Assembly (NCBI GenBank): GCA_007922195.1 | Contig: ML681991.1 | Coordinates: forward strand, 46,916,719-46,980,718 | Direction: 5' to 3' | DNA: 64,000 bases | DNA from: Podocnemis expansa | Taxonomy: Eukaryota > Chordata > Testudines > Podocnemididae | In this document: piece after piece, positions 55,290 to 64,000 of the stretch | How the letters are laid out: every line of letters starts with the position of its first letter | Position numbering within the stretch: position 1 is the stretch's first letter | Translations under genes and position numbers: made by a program | The notes under the pieces: model-generated | Seen by the model: the letters and a program-made list of their open reading frames with translations, nothing else | Database searches by the model: none | What the model was told of the DNA's origin: nothing

Positions 55290-55775
55290 GAAGAACAGCT
55301 CAACAGAGCCAGGGTGGTACCTAGAAGTCACCTACCACAGGACAGACCTAACAAAGAAAACAGCCTAACACCACTGGCCATCATCTACAGCTCCCAGCTA
55401 AAATCTTTGCAACACATCATTAAGGATCTAGAACCTATCCTAGAAGATGATCCCTCAGTCTCTCAAGCCTTGGAGAAGGACAGTACTTGCTTACAGACAG
55501 CCCTCTAACCTGAAGTAAATACTCACCAGCAGACATACATCATGCAACAGGAACACTAACCCAGAAACCTGTCCCTGCAACAAACCCCATTCTGCCAACT
55601 CTGCCTGCACATTGATTCCAATGATAACATCACTCCTCGTAACCACATCAGCCACACGATCAGGAGCTCATACATCTGCATAACTACTTGTGTGGTATAT
55701 GCCATCATGTGCCAGCAATGCCCCTCTGCCATGTACGTTGGCCAAATTGGACTATCTTTAGAGGCCTAGTGTTCA
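55290..55775 (+). mobile_element. Penelope-like element fragment with GIY-YIG-type end
   Basis: The frame 55314-55508 (LTPLAIIYSSQLKSLQHI and KDLEPILEDDPS) is followed in another frame by CITTCVVYAIMCQQCPSAMY and VGQIGLS (about 55675-55765). The V-V-Y ... Y-V-G pattern with CxxC is the start of a GIY-YIG endonuclease domain as carried by Penelope-like retroelements. The remainder of the domain is absent and a frameshift separates the parts. Confidence 0.65.
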
Positions 55776-55947
55776 GATTTCATTGTTATTCTCATATATC
55801 AGGCGAATCACTTGAGCAAAAGTTTTCAAACTCAGGAGCCTAAAGGCAAACAGCAAATATCCATGTCACTTAAGAGGGCTGATTAATAGACATATTGGAC
55901 ATGTGCATTTCTCAGGGACAACCTAAAGTCAAATGAGATGATAACTG

Positions 55948-55972
55948 ATGTTGTTGTTGTTGTTGTTGTTGT
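55948..55972 (+). repeat. (GTT)n microsatellite
   Basis: About eight GTT units at the start of a CR1 fragment. Confidence 0.9.
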
Positions 55973-55974
55973 AC

Positions 55975-57455
55975 AAAGGAACTGTGGTGCACCTAACTTA
56001 CTTAGATTTCAATAAGGCATTTGATACAGTTTCCCATAGGGAATTATTGGTTAAATTAGAAAAGATGGGCATTATTGTGAAAACAGGAAGGTAAATAAGG
56101 AACTGGTTAAATAAAGGGGAGCATACAGTGTGTCATACTGAAAGATTAACTGTCAAGCTAGAGGGAGGCTACTAGTGGAGTTCTTCAGGGACTGTTCTTG
56201 GGACCAATCTTATTTAACCTCTTTATCACTGAACCTAGAACAAAAAGTGGAAGTGTGCTAATAAAATCTGTGGATGACCACCAGGTTGGGAGGTATTGCC
56301 AATACAAAGAAGGATCAGGATACAAACAGGATTATTCGGATAACCTTGTAAACTGGAGTATTAGAAATAGGATGACATTTAATAATGGAAAGTGCAAGGT
56401 TATGCATTTAGGGACTAATTAGAACAATTATTTTTCCAGAAGCCGGGGTCATGCTAGGTGCAAGTAACAGATAAGGAGAGGGACCTAGGCATACTGGTTG
56501 ATCACAGGATGACTATGAGCTGCCATGTGATTTGGCTGTGAAAACAAGATAATGTGGTCCTTGGATGCATCACTCAATATATTTCCAGTTGAGATAGGCA
56601 GGTGTAAGTACCATTATACAAGGCATTGGTGAGACATCATCTTGAATACTTGTGGAATTCTGGTCCCCCCAGGTTTGAGAAAGATTAATTCAAACTGGAA
56701 TAGGTGTAGACAAGGGCTATAGGATGATTTAAAGAATGGAAAACCAGCTGTATAAGAGGAGACTGAAAGACCTTGGCTTATTTAGCCAAACAAAAGAAGG
56801 CTAAGGGGAGATATGATTGCTCTCTATTAATATGTCAGAGGGATAAATAGCAGGGAGGGAGAGGAATATTTATATTCAACACCAATGTGGACACAAGAAC
56901 TAGGGGGTATCACATGGCCATCAGGAAGTTTAGGCTTGAAATTAGTTGCAGGTTTCTATCCATCAGACAAGTGAAGTTCTGAAATAGTTTTCCAAGGGGA
57001 GCTGTGGAGGCAAAAAACCTAGCTGGCTTCAGAACTGAGCTTGATCGTTTTATGGAGGGGAGGGGATGGTATGACAGTACAGCCTAGTTTGGCAATTAAT
57101 TGGTGATGATGTGTTTGAGTTATTACAGGAATTCTTTCACGAGTGTCTGGCTGGTGAGTCTTGCCCACATGCTCGGGATTTAACTGCTCACCATATTTGG
57201 GGCTAAGAAGTAATTATCCCCCAGGGAAGACTGGCAAGGGTTCTGTTTCCAACCCCCCCCCCATTCCTCTGCAGTACTGGGCACTGCTCACTTGCTAGTG
57301 GATTCTCTGTACTTTAAAGTCTTTAAATCAAGATATGAGTATTTAATGACTCAGTCATAGGTAAGACATTTATTACAGGAATGGGAAGGTGAGATTTTGT
57401 GGCCTTCATTGTACAGGAGGTCAGACTAGATGATCGTATTGGTCTGGGACTAGCT
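55975..57455 (+). mobile_element. CR1/L3-type LINE, 5'-truncated, plus strand
   Basis: In order along the plus strand: LTYLDFNKAFDTVSHRELL (about 55995-56050), GPILFNLFIT (56199-56228), a catalytic box S-V-D-D near 56270 where F-A-D-D is usual, MTFNNGKCKVMHLG (about 56371-56412), then the C-terminal region (GACATCATCTTGAATACTTG) and a 3' UTR ending GAGGTCAGACTAGATGATCG near 57438. Many frameshifts and stops. The same 3' UTR type recurs at 59175-59560. Confidence 0.82.
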
Positions 57456-58565
57456 GGCTTGTGATCCTGGGTGAGCAGGGGTGGGGGGCGAGGCCTGGGC
57501 TGCCCATAGCCATCTGGTCTGGCCACCAGCCTGACCCAGGGCCCTATGGGGCATGATCCCTGGTCTGTCTGACCCCCCACTGGCTGACTGTGACCCAGGA
57601 CACAGGAAGACTCTTGGATCCTCAGCCACATCCCCTGTCTCCTTCCAGCCTGGCTACTGGCCTGATCTGAAGCCCAGGTGGGCCTAATCCATGGCTCCTG
57701 CCCCACATTGGCCTGGTGAGATCCAGGGCTCATGAGGAGTCCTGGATACCCAGGTCCTTCCAGACTCCCACCCCCAACCTGACCCAGGGTCCTGGTTGGT
57801 GGATGCTGGATCCCCAGCCAGCTACCCCCTTGGCTCTGGCTCAGGCTCTGGCTCAGGATTAGCTCCCCCCCCGTACTTACCTGTGCTGTGTGTTCCCTGG
57901 ACTGCTGCTGCCCACATCTGCTGGAGCAGGAGAGGGTTAAACTTCCCTCTCAGCCTCCAGCTAATCACTCATCTGCACACTCCAGGGGTGAAGGGCGGCA
58001 GGCAGCTGAGCTATTCACCAGCAGACCCAGGCACTGTCTGCCAAAGAAAAACATTCAGGGCAGGCTGTGGGGGACCCAGGGCCTCAAGCCCTGGGTGGGG
58101 GACCCAGTGGCAGCGACGCCTATGTGCCCCTTTCTCCCCCTCTAGGCTGTACTCGGAGGCTTCTGCCTCCAAGCGCAGCTTGTGCAGGAGAGCCATCTGG
58201 CACTTCACAGCAGGGCAGGCACACCTCCCCTCTTCTAGTAGCGCTGCCTGCCCTGCTGGAATGCACTGACTCCATTTTCTATTTTTAGGTGCCCTAAAAA
58301 TAAATTCAGCTTTCTGGCCCCTTAGAAATAGAAAATGGAGCCAGAACGCTGCATTCTGGGACCCACTGTTTTAAATGGTGGGGCCAAGAATGCAGTATTA
58401 TGGCTACATTTTCTGTTTTTAGGGGCCCCAGAACTCTGGCCCCCTAAAAATAGAACACCGTTTGGGCTGTTCTGGCTTACTTTAACCCCAGAATGTATCC
58501 CCAGCTTTGTTGGAAAGTCGCTAATCAGATAGGAGTGAGATAGATCCATGTAGTCTTAAAAGGGA
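57456..58565. other. GC-rich unclassified block
   Basis: No recognisable gene. ORFs such as 57796-58269 (+) and 57323-57733 (-) lack motifs and overlap each other. Short GGCTCTGGCTCA repeats lie at 57831-57857. A GCCCC(C)TAAAAATAGA motif near 58320 and 58445 resembles 49560-49575 inside the AGGGTTACC transposon, so part of this may be element-derived. Confidence 0.4.
58270..58340. repeat. inverted repeat / hairpin, about 20-bp arms
   Basis: CTCCATTTTCTATTTTTAGG at 58270-58289 pairs with CCTTAGAAATAGAAAATGGA near 58319-58339, with a spacer of about 30 bases. It could be a MITE end or a palindromic repeat core. No target duplication found. Confidence 0.7.
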
Positions 58566-58569
58566 GATC

Positions 58570-58725
58570 CTGATGGTGCGATCTTCATCCTTAGAGGTTT
58601 TGAAGGCCTGGATTCACATAGCCCTGGCTGGGATTATTTAGTTGGGGTTGGTCCTTCTTTGATCAGGAGTTAGAGTAGATGACCTCCTGCTGTCCCAACC
58701 CTCATCTTCTAGTATTCTATGATCT
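58570..58725 (+). mobile_element. CR1 3' end
   Basis: CATCCTTAGAGGTTTTGAAG, then GAGTTAGAGTAGATGACCTC and TAGTATTCTATGATC follow the CR1 3' UTR and tail in sense. Confidence 0.8.
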
Positions 58726-59174
58726 TCCCATCTGTGCTGTACGTCAGTGTTACTGCCTACTCTCGGGCACAAGCATGATGCAGTCACATTAATGTTCCTT
58801 TCTGGGCAGGGTCTGGGTATGGAACTAGTCAGTATTATATGACATTTGGAGGATTCATAGTGGCCAAGCAACTCACCTTGAGCTGTCAGGGCAGTTCTGC
58901 CACACAAGGGGCTTACGTGAGTCTGTGCTATATAAACCAAAGGTTGTGAGTAAAAGTACTGTACCAAGAGAGCACCACATTAATGATACCTCTTTTTTAG
59001 GCATTGATGACAGTAATAAACTGCATCCAGTCCTGGTGGATATCCAGATTTACAAAATAAATAAATAAATAAATAAATTAAAAAGAGCTGCAAAACTGTT
59101 TAAGGACAGGAGAAAATTAGGATGGGACACCTTAATTTAGCAATTCACTGATTTTTGATACCTAGCTCTAAATA
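58726..59174. other. intergenic with (AAAT)n
   Basis: An (AAAT)n tract at about 59056-59081. Otherwise nothing recognised. Confidence 0.5.
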
Positions 59175-59560
59175 TGTCCAATGACCTGTGATGGGATGTT
59201 AGATGGGGTAGGTTCTGCGTTACTGCTGAGAATTCTTTCTGGGCATCAGACTGCTGAGTCTTCTGCACATGCCCAGGGTTAAGCTATTTGCCATATTTGG
59301 GGACAGGAATAATTTTTCTCTAGGGCAGAATGGCAGAGGCTCTGGTGGAGGGTTAACTTTCTCTACAGTTTGGGGAATGGGGGGGACTTGCTAGTGGATT
59401 CTTTGTACCTTGAGGTCTTTAAATAGTTCACTGTCAGGTTACCAGTCTGTTACAGAAGTGGGCCGGTCAGGTTTTGTGGACTGTGTTGTGCAGAAGGTCA
59501 GAATAAATGATCGTAATGGTCCCTTATGACTTTAGCATATGAATCTATGAATGCTTTGGA
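59175..59560 (+). mobile_element. CR1 3' UTR and tail
   Basis: It parallels 57110-57450: GCCATATTTGGGG, ATTTTTCTCTAGGGCAGAAT, TTGTGCAGAAGGTCAGAATA and GATCGTAATGGTCCCTTATG, ending GAATCTATGAATG. Only the non-coding 3' part remains. Confidence 0.78.
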
Positions 59561-60383
59561 ATGAGAATTAAGTAACTTAAAGATTTTAATTTATCAGAGT
59601 GAATGCTGAGAAGTAATTTGATTACAATGGATAAATACTTTTGGGGGAAGAAATCATTGGGTACTGGAGGAAGCTTAAATCTAGTAAAGTAACCAGAAGA
59701 ACCAATGACTTCCTCTCTAGTCTATCAAGCACACCCCTTTCAAGTGGCAAGACCATGCTTCTCCTTTGCATGGGTGGGATGCTGCAACTGACCCACTTTC
59801 TAAGTCACCATGGGTATGTCTACACCTCAAAACTTAGTCTGGACTTGGTTAGTCCGAACTAAGTAGTTCAAAAGATAGTTTGAACTTGTAGCCTGAGATT
59901 TTTGCCATCTCTTTAGTATCACATCAAATCTTGATTGGATGAAGACACACATGAGTAGGAAAATAGTGTAAGGCAGTCTAGTAGAAACTTTGTGTCAAGA
60001 AGAGGTTAGAAATAGCATAATATGTAATAATTAGTGGTAAAGTATTCATAAGTTATCATTTACAAGTGTTTAAAACAAAGTTAATATTCAAAATGCATTC
60101 AGCAAGTGAAATCTGATTGATCATAGGAGAACAGACCCAAATAGATATATCTCTTTAAGGAAAAGTAGGTCAAGATGGAGGAAGATTTTAAACTTTTGAA
60201 CTCCCTCATTCCCCCTCCCATCAAGTATTCTGAGGTGTCCCCCCACTGTCCAAGGACCCCTAAAACCCTTTGATCTGTATCACACACTGTGCAGGTGATA
60301 GGTGAAATCATCCTCTTTATGATTGGGTGAGCATGAAATCATACCTTTTATGAGTGGCCAAGAGGAGATGAAAGAGATGATAG

Positions 60384-60395
60384 TGTATAAAAGAT
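60384..60395 (+). promoter_or_regulatory. TATA box of the solo LTR
   Basis: GTGTATAAAAGATG is the only good TATA-like site in the LTR. It is matched in the inverted copy by CATCTTTTATACAC at about 51602-51615, so it was conserved when both copies arose. Confidence 0.7.
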
Positions 60396-61283
60396 GCTGC
60401 ACAACGGCAGAGCTTCGGAGATCTCTCTCACTCCTTAATGGGTTCCACTGGCCTCTGGCTATGTTCCCGCTGCACTAAGGAGTCACACACTCACTCATCC
60501 CCAGAGAAAGTAACAATGTCTCTGGTGGAACTGTAAGAACTAAGTTGCGGGACTTAGTCTCATAAGGGCATCCTCTGGACTTAGTCTCTGAGCGGTGACT
60601 CAGGACTTAGTCTCTGAGCTCGGTCTCCGGACTTAAGTCTCAGCAGGGTGAATCTGAATATTCATACTTGCACGCACTCCAGACAAACAGATAATTAAGT
60701 CCTGTGGTTAAGTCTGTGAGCAACAAGCAACACTGAAGGCTCCAGGCTCTGAAGCTCAGAAGCTCCAGCACAGCAGGGGTCTCATAGAAGCTGCACCTGC
60801 AAGCTTTCGAGAACTTCCAAGCCGCTGTAGTTCCAGTCACCACGGAGACCGTAGCAGAGCTGAGGACAGCAGCCAGAGAGAGAAGACCTTTTACTATCAT
60901 CTACCAAAGCAACTTCTTTTCTCCTAAATTTGTGGTAAGAAAAAGGTCCCAAGGAGGGGAGGATAGTGATAAGAGCTCTTAGACCAACAGACTGTTTTAT
61001 TGCTGACAGGGGGCCCAATCCTTACAAAGTAATTTTATGATAATAAGTAAACTGTCAGGGAGAGTGTAAGACAAGGAATCCATACCAGGTTTTTAAGGAG
61101 TGAGGATAAGATCTGAGATCTCTCCATTCTACAAGTGACTGATTCCCACTTGTTGAATGTCTTTTGTACATATAAATGTTGTTTAGTATTTTATTTGCAT
61201 AGAATAGTTTTAATGTGTTATGTTACTGTCAAGTTATACGTGAAATGAGCAGGAATTCTTTGTCAATCCTCAGAATAGGTATT

Positions 61284-61291
61284 GTAATAAA
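61284..61291 (+). terminator. polyadenylation signal of the solo LTR
   Basis: ATTGTAATAAATCTT carries AATAAA about 0.9 kb after the TATA box. It corresponds to GTTTATTACAATACC in the inverted copy near 50750, where the hexamer is altered. Confidence 0.6.
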
Positions 61292-61878
61292 TCTTATCTT
61301 TGCTTCTGAGAAACCCTTGGCTCTAAGTCTTTTGTTGCTTCTGGTCTGTGCTTGATCGGCGGGCTGTAGCCGTATTCTCCACTCAGGACATTTATCTGGT
61401 TCAGGGGGTATTTGTCTGTTTGAGCAAGGAATGGTCCCACCCTCATTGCCCTAGAGTGTTGGAAATTAAGACTCAGACTGCTGGATGGTCTGGGAATTGA
61501 TTTTCTGGGGTAACAAACTAAGCACATCTTTTTAGTTCAAACTAATTTCAAACTAAAAAAGTGCAGCAAGTTGGAACTAAAAGTTAGTTTGAACTAGAAA
61601 AAGTGCTTAGTATGAACTAACCACTAGTTCAAACTTATTTAGTTCAAACTAGCATGTCCACATTGTGCTAGTTCAAACTAAATATGCATATTAGTTTGAA
61701 CTAAGCAGTTAGTTTGAACTAACTAGCTGAACTAAATAGTTGGAATTCAGCTTTGCTTAGTTCGAACAAAAAATATTTTTAGTTCGAACTAGGCAAAGCC
61801 TGGTGTAGACAGGGTTCAAATTAGTTTGAATTAAGGCTCCTTAATTTAAACAAATTTGCTAGTGTAGACGTAAACCAT

Positions 61879-62730
61879 GTTACCACCACTATATTATCCC
61901 AGCAGGTCTAACTGGATTTTGGCCCTGAATTTTCCTCCCTATGCTTGTAACAGAATAAGTTGGCAATGACACAGAAACAGTTTCTTTAAAACAAAAAGTA
62001 TTTATTTACCCATCTGAAAACATCATTAAGGGAAAATATGTAAAAAAAAACCAAAGGGTCCTAGACAGTTCTTGTCTTCCTGAAGCTTGACTCATCTTGC
62101 CTTAGCTCACGTTCTTCCAGATCCCACTTCTGAGTCAGATCATAGTTTGCACCCTTGAAGACCTTCTCTCTATCACAAATGGAATCCTTTGCTTGCCAAT
62201 ATCTTTTGGTCTCTCTTTTCTCAGCCATTGTCAAACAACTGTGTCATTTTAATTGCTAGTGACCCGATAATTGCATGTGACTGCTGGGATGCTTTTTAAT
62301 TTTTCTTTCTTATCTCCTTCCTCTAACAACCCATTTATCTCACCTATGGCAAGGAGCCCATCATAAACCAAAACAGAGGGCTATGCACAATAATAATGCA
62401 AAATAATGTAGCTATTTCCCAGTTTGTCACATATGATTTACTCAGTGACAAATTATTGGCCTCAGTAACTGGGGAAGTGCTATAGTTTAGTGGGGTAGAT
62501 TACCACAATGCTTCCTTTTGGCTATTTTCATGATATATCGTCTCTAGCATAAACAAGAATTAATTCAGGGAAGTCCTGAATTGTGCAGGAGATTAGACAT
62601 GATGGCTTTTAAATCCAATGGTTTTCTCTAGCTTTTAAATCTATGGATGAAAACGCTAAGAGCTGAAGAATGAGAAATTATCAATGTGGCTATTCCAATG
62701 TTCATTATATTTTTAATCCATCTATCACTA
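61879..62730. other. 5' flank of the fourth OR
   Basis: No gene seen. It may hold the promoter and a non-coding exon. The tract before 62731 ends CATCTATCACTAG, a plausible splice acceptor for the coding exon. Confidence 0.45.
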
Positions 62731-62740
62731 GGTAAATCTC

Positions 62741-62776
62741 ATGGAAACAGGAAAAGAAGAGAAGAATCCTAGATAA
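62741..62776 (+). promoter_or_regulatory. upstream in-frame mini-ORF of the fourth OR
   Basis: An ATG at 62741 opens an 11-codon frame closed by TAA at 62774-62776, in the same frame as the receptor and nine bases before its ATG. If this sequence is in the mRNA it would make the receptor start the second initiation site. Confidence 0.5.
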
Positions 62777-62785
62777 AGAAAGCTC

Positions 62786-63745
62786 ATGAAGAAAGAAGGA
62801 AAAAATCAAACCAACATAATGGAATTCATCCTCTTGGGGTTTGGGGATCACCCTGATCTGCAGTATTTTCTCTTCCTGCTGTTTCTAGGAGTCTACATTA
62901 TGACTATGACTGGGAATATTCTCATTATTGCACTTGTTGTGACTGATCAGCACCTTCACACCCCCATGTACTTCTTCCTAGGGAACCTGTCCTGCTTGGA
63001 GACCTGCTACTCCTCCACCATCCTGCCCAGGGTGCTGGCTAGTCTCTTCACTGGGAACAGAACCATTTCTGTGCATGGGTGTATTGCACAATTTTTTTTC
63101 TTTGGTTTCCTATCAGCTACAGAATGTTGTTTGCTCACAGTAATGTCTTATGATCGATATCTAGCAATACATAAACCACTTCATTATACAGCCTTTATGA
63201 ATGGCAGAATCTGCCTCTGTTTAGCAGCTGGGTCATGGATGAATGGATTTCTCACAACCACCATAATTGCATGTTTAATGTCCCAGTTACATTTCTGTGG
63301 GCCCAATGAAATTGACCATTTCTTTTGTGATTTCAACCCCATGATTAAACTCTCCTGCAGTGACACCAACTTGATCAAACTAGCAACCTTTATATTCTCT
63401 TCCATAGACACCCTGCCCCCATTTCTATTAACCATCGCATCCTATGTCTGTATCATTTCCACCCTCCTAAGAATCCCCTCCACCAGTGGGAGGAGAAAGG
63501 CATTTTCCACCTGCTCCTCCCATCTCATTGTAGTTACAATTTTCTATGGGACTGTAATGATTGTCTACATGTTACCAAAGACTGACACACTTAGAGACCT
63601 CAACAAAGTGTTCTCTGTCTTCTATACAATTCTGACTCCACTGGCCAATCCCCTCATCTACAGCCTGAGAAACAAAGAGGTGAAGGAAGCCCTGAGAAAT
63701 GTTATTAATAAATGTATGGTGCTCCCAGAAACTAAGAAGGAGTGA
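62786..63745 (+). CDS. olfactory receptor, class II, 319 aa (OR11A-like, tentative)
   Basis: Intact odorant-type receptor. Landmarks: sequon N7-Q-T, GN at 43-44, LHTPMYFFL at 57-65, second possible sequon N91-R-T, C99 and C171, MSYDRYLAIH at 120-129, CGPNEIDHFFCDF at 171-183, LSCSDT at 189-194, SY at 219-220, KAFSTCSSHL at 238-247, and NPLIY at 288-292. The residue after the DRYLAI motif is His where the other receptors have Cys (AIHKPLHY), an uncommon change. The start at 62786 follows an in-frame stop and gives the normal N-terminal length. It is closest in sequence to the OR at 11149-12105 among those here, though far away and on the other strand. Confidence 0.95.
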   Translation: MKKEGKNQTNIMEFILLGFGDHPDLQYFLFLLFLGVYIMTMTGNILIIALVVTDQHLHTPMYFFLGNLSCLETCYSSTILPRVLASLFTGNRTISVHGCIAQFFFFGFLSATECCLLTVMSYDRYLAIHKPLHYTAFMNGRICLCLAAGSWMNGFLTTTIIACLMSQLHFCGPNEIDHFFCDFNPMIKLSCSDTNLIKLATFIFSSIDTLPPFLLTIASYVCIISTLLRIPSTSGRRKAFSTCSSHLIVVTIFYGTVMIVYMLPKTDTLRDLNKVFSVFYTILTPLANPLIYSLRNKEVKEALRNVINKCMVLPETKKE

Positions 63746-64000
63746 TTGATATGGAAATGATTCAGTCTGGTGGAACTAGCAAAGGAGTTAGCCTCTAGAT
63801 TGTCCCTAGTTGAAACTAATTAGAGCAACCTTGGGATCTATGTGGACACACTAAACTTTGGGATGATAAGATTGCTAGTTGATTAGAGCAGCTACTTGCC
63901 ACTGCCTTAATTAGGATCGTAACTCACATGCACTCTGAATATAAGATGCTCACAATGGATTAAACCAATGGTCCATCTCGACCACTATCCTCTCTTCTAA
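63746..64000. other. 3' flank of the fourth OR
   Basis: Nothing recognised apart from short TTGAAACTAATTAGAGCA-like sequence. The 3' end, ATTAAACCAATGGTCCATCT, resembles an L3-type 'gatggaccattgg' tail in reverse and may be the start of another LINE fragment. Confidence 0.4.

Larger units (their letters stand above)
59887..61515 (+). mobile_element. solo LTR, 1629 bp, family L (plus)
   Basis: It starts TGTAGCCTGAGATTTTTGCC and ends TTCTGGGGTAACA, with AACT on both sides (59883-59886 and 61516-61519). A GTGTATAAAAG TATA box lies at about 60386 and AATAAA at about 61285, which gives a U3 of about 0.5 kb and fixes plus as the sense strand. It is the reverse complement of 50508-52100. No primer-binding site or coding region adjoins it, so it is a solo LTR. 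Confidence 0.88.
59812..61875. mobile_element. Harbinger-type MITE, AGTTCGAACT variant, split by an LTR
   Basis: The left end GGGTATGTCTACACCTC and the right end TAGTGTAGACGTAAAC are flanked by CAT (59809-59811 and 61876-61878). Own sequence is 59812-59886 and 61520-61875, about 430 bp, with TTAGTTTGAACTAA, TTAGTTCGAACTAGG and GTTCAAACTAA arrays. A 1.6 kb solo LTR lies inside. It is the same palindrome type as the MITE at 20896-21301. Confidence 0.86.

Noticed and set aside
57323..58269. Overlapping ORFs at 57323-57733 (-) and 57796-58269 (+) as possible host exons
   Set aside because: No motif, no splice sites that join them, and flanking sequence is repeat-derived.

Overview
The window looks like nuclear DNA of a reptile, most likely a turtle (a crocodilian is the main alternative). 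It carries four intact single-exon class II olfactory receptor (OR) genes of one subfamily, one OR pseudogene, many CR1 retrotransposon pieces ending in the ATTCTATG-type tail, a tRNA-headed SINE with a CR1-like body, PIF/Harbinger-type and hAT DNA transposons, a Penelope-like fragment, a Tx1-like LINE fragment, a MIR fragment and long solo LTRs. There are no operons, and I see no functional RNA genes and no host gene other than the ORs.

Layout. 0.7-6.4 kb and 10.8-17.0 kb are two diverged copies of one segmental duplication, each built round an OR on the minus strand: the left copy is a pseudogene, the right copy (11149-12105) is intact. A third, OR-less relic of the same unit lies near 21.8-22.9 kb. 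Comparing copies gives empty sites for a CR1 and a TA-flanked MITE present only in the right copy, while a hAT MITE with an 8-bp duplication is in both. 7.3-9.0 kb holds a decayed transposon-like coding region with CxxC motifs. 18.5-21.8 kb is a CR1 cut by other insertions. 25.96-30.16 kb is a full-size but dead Harbinger element with a Myb/SANT-like gene and a HARBI1-like transposase gene on opposite strands; it sits in a CR1 tail and contains a 0.8 kb solo LTR. ORs at 33.7 kb (+) and 37.2 kb (-) face each other tail to tail. 39.4-40.6 kb is a hAT element in another CR1/L3 tail. 45.4-54.7 kb is a six-level stack of nested transposons that can be read from target-site duplications. 54-62 kb holds Harbinger MITEs, a Penelope fragment, CR1 pieces and a second copy of a 1.6 kb solo LTR. 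The fourth OR is at 62.8-63.7 kb.

How the parts work together. The OR proteins are expected to act in cilia of olfactory neurons, one receptor per cell, and the cluster appears to have grown by local duplication; everything else is selfish DNA in various stages of decay. The most distinctive pattern is a set of Harbinger-type elements that share one terminal repeat (GGGTATGTCTACAC-like) and 3-bp target duplications but carry different palindromic sub-terminal arrays (AGTTCGAACT, ATTTCGAAAT, GTTTCGAAAC, AATTCGAATT, AAGTCGACTT, AAATTGATTT types), which may record changes in binding specificity.

All alignments were made by eye. Family names come from recognition of motifs and were not checked against a database.
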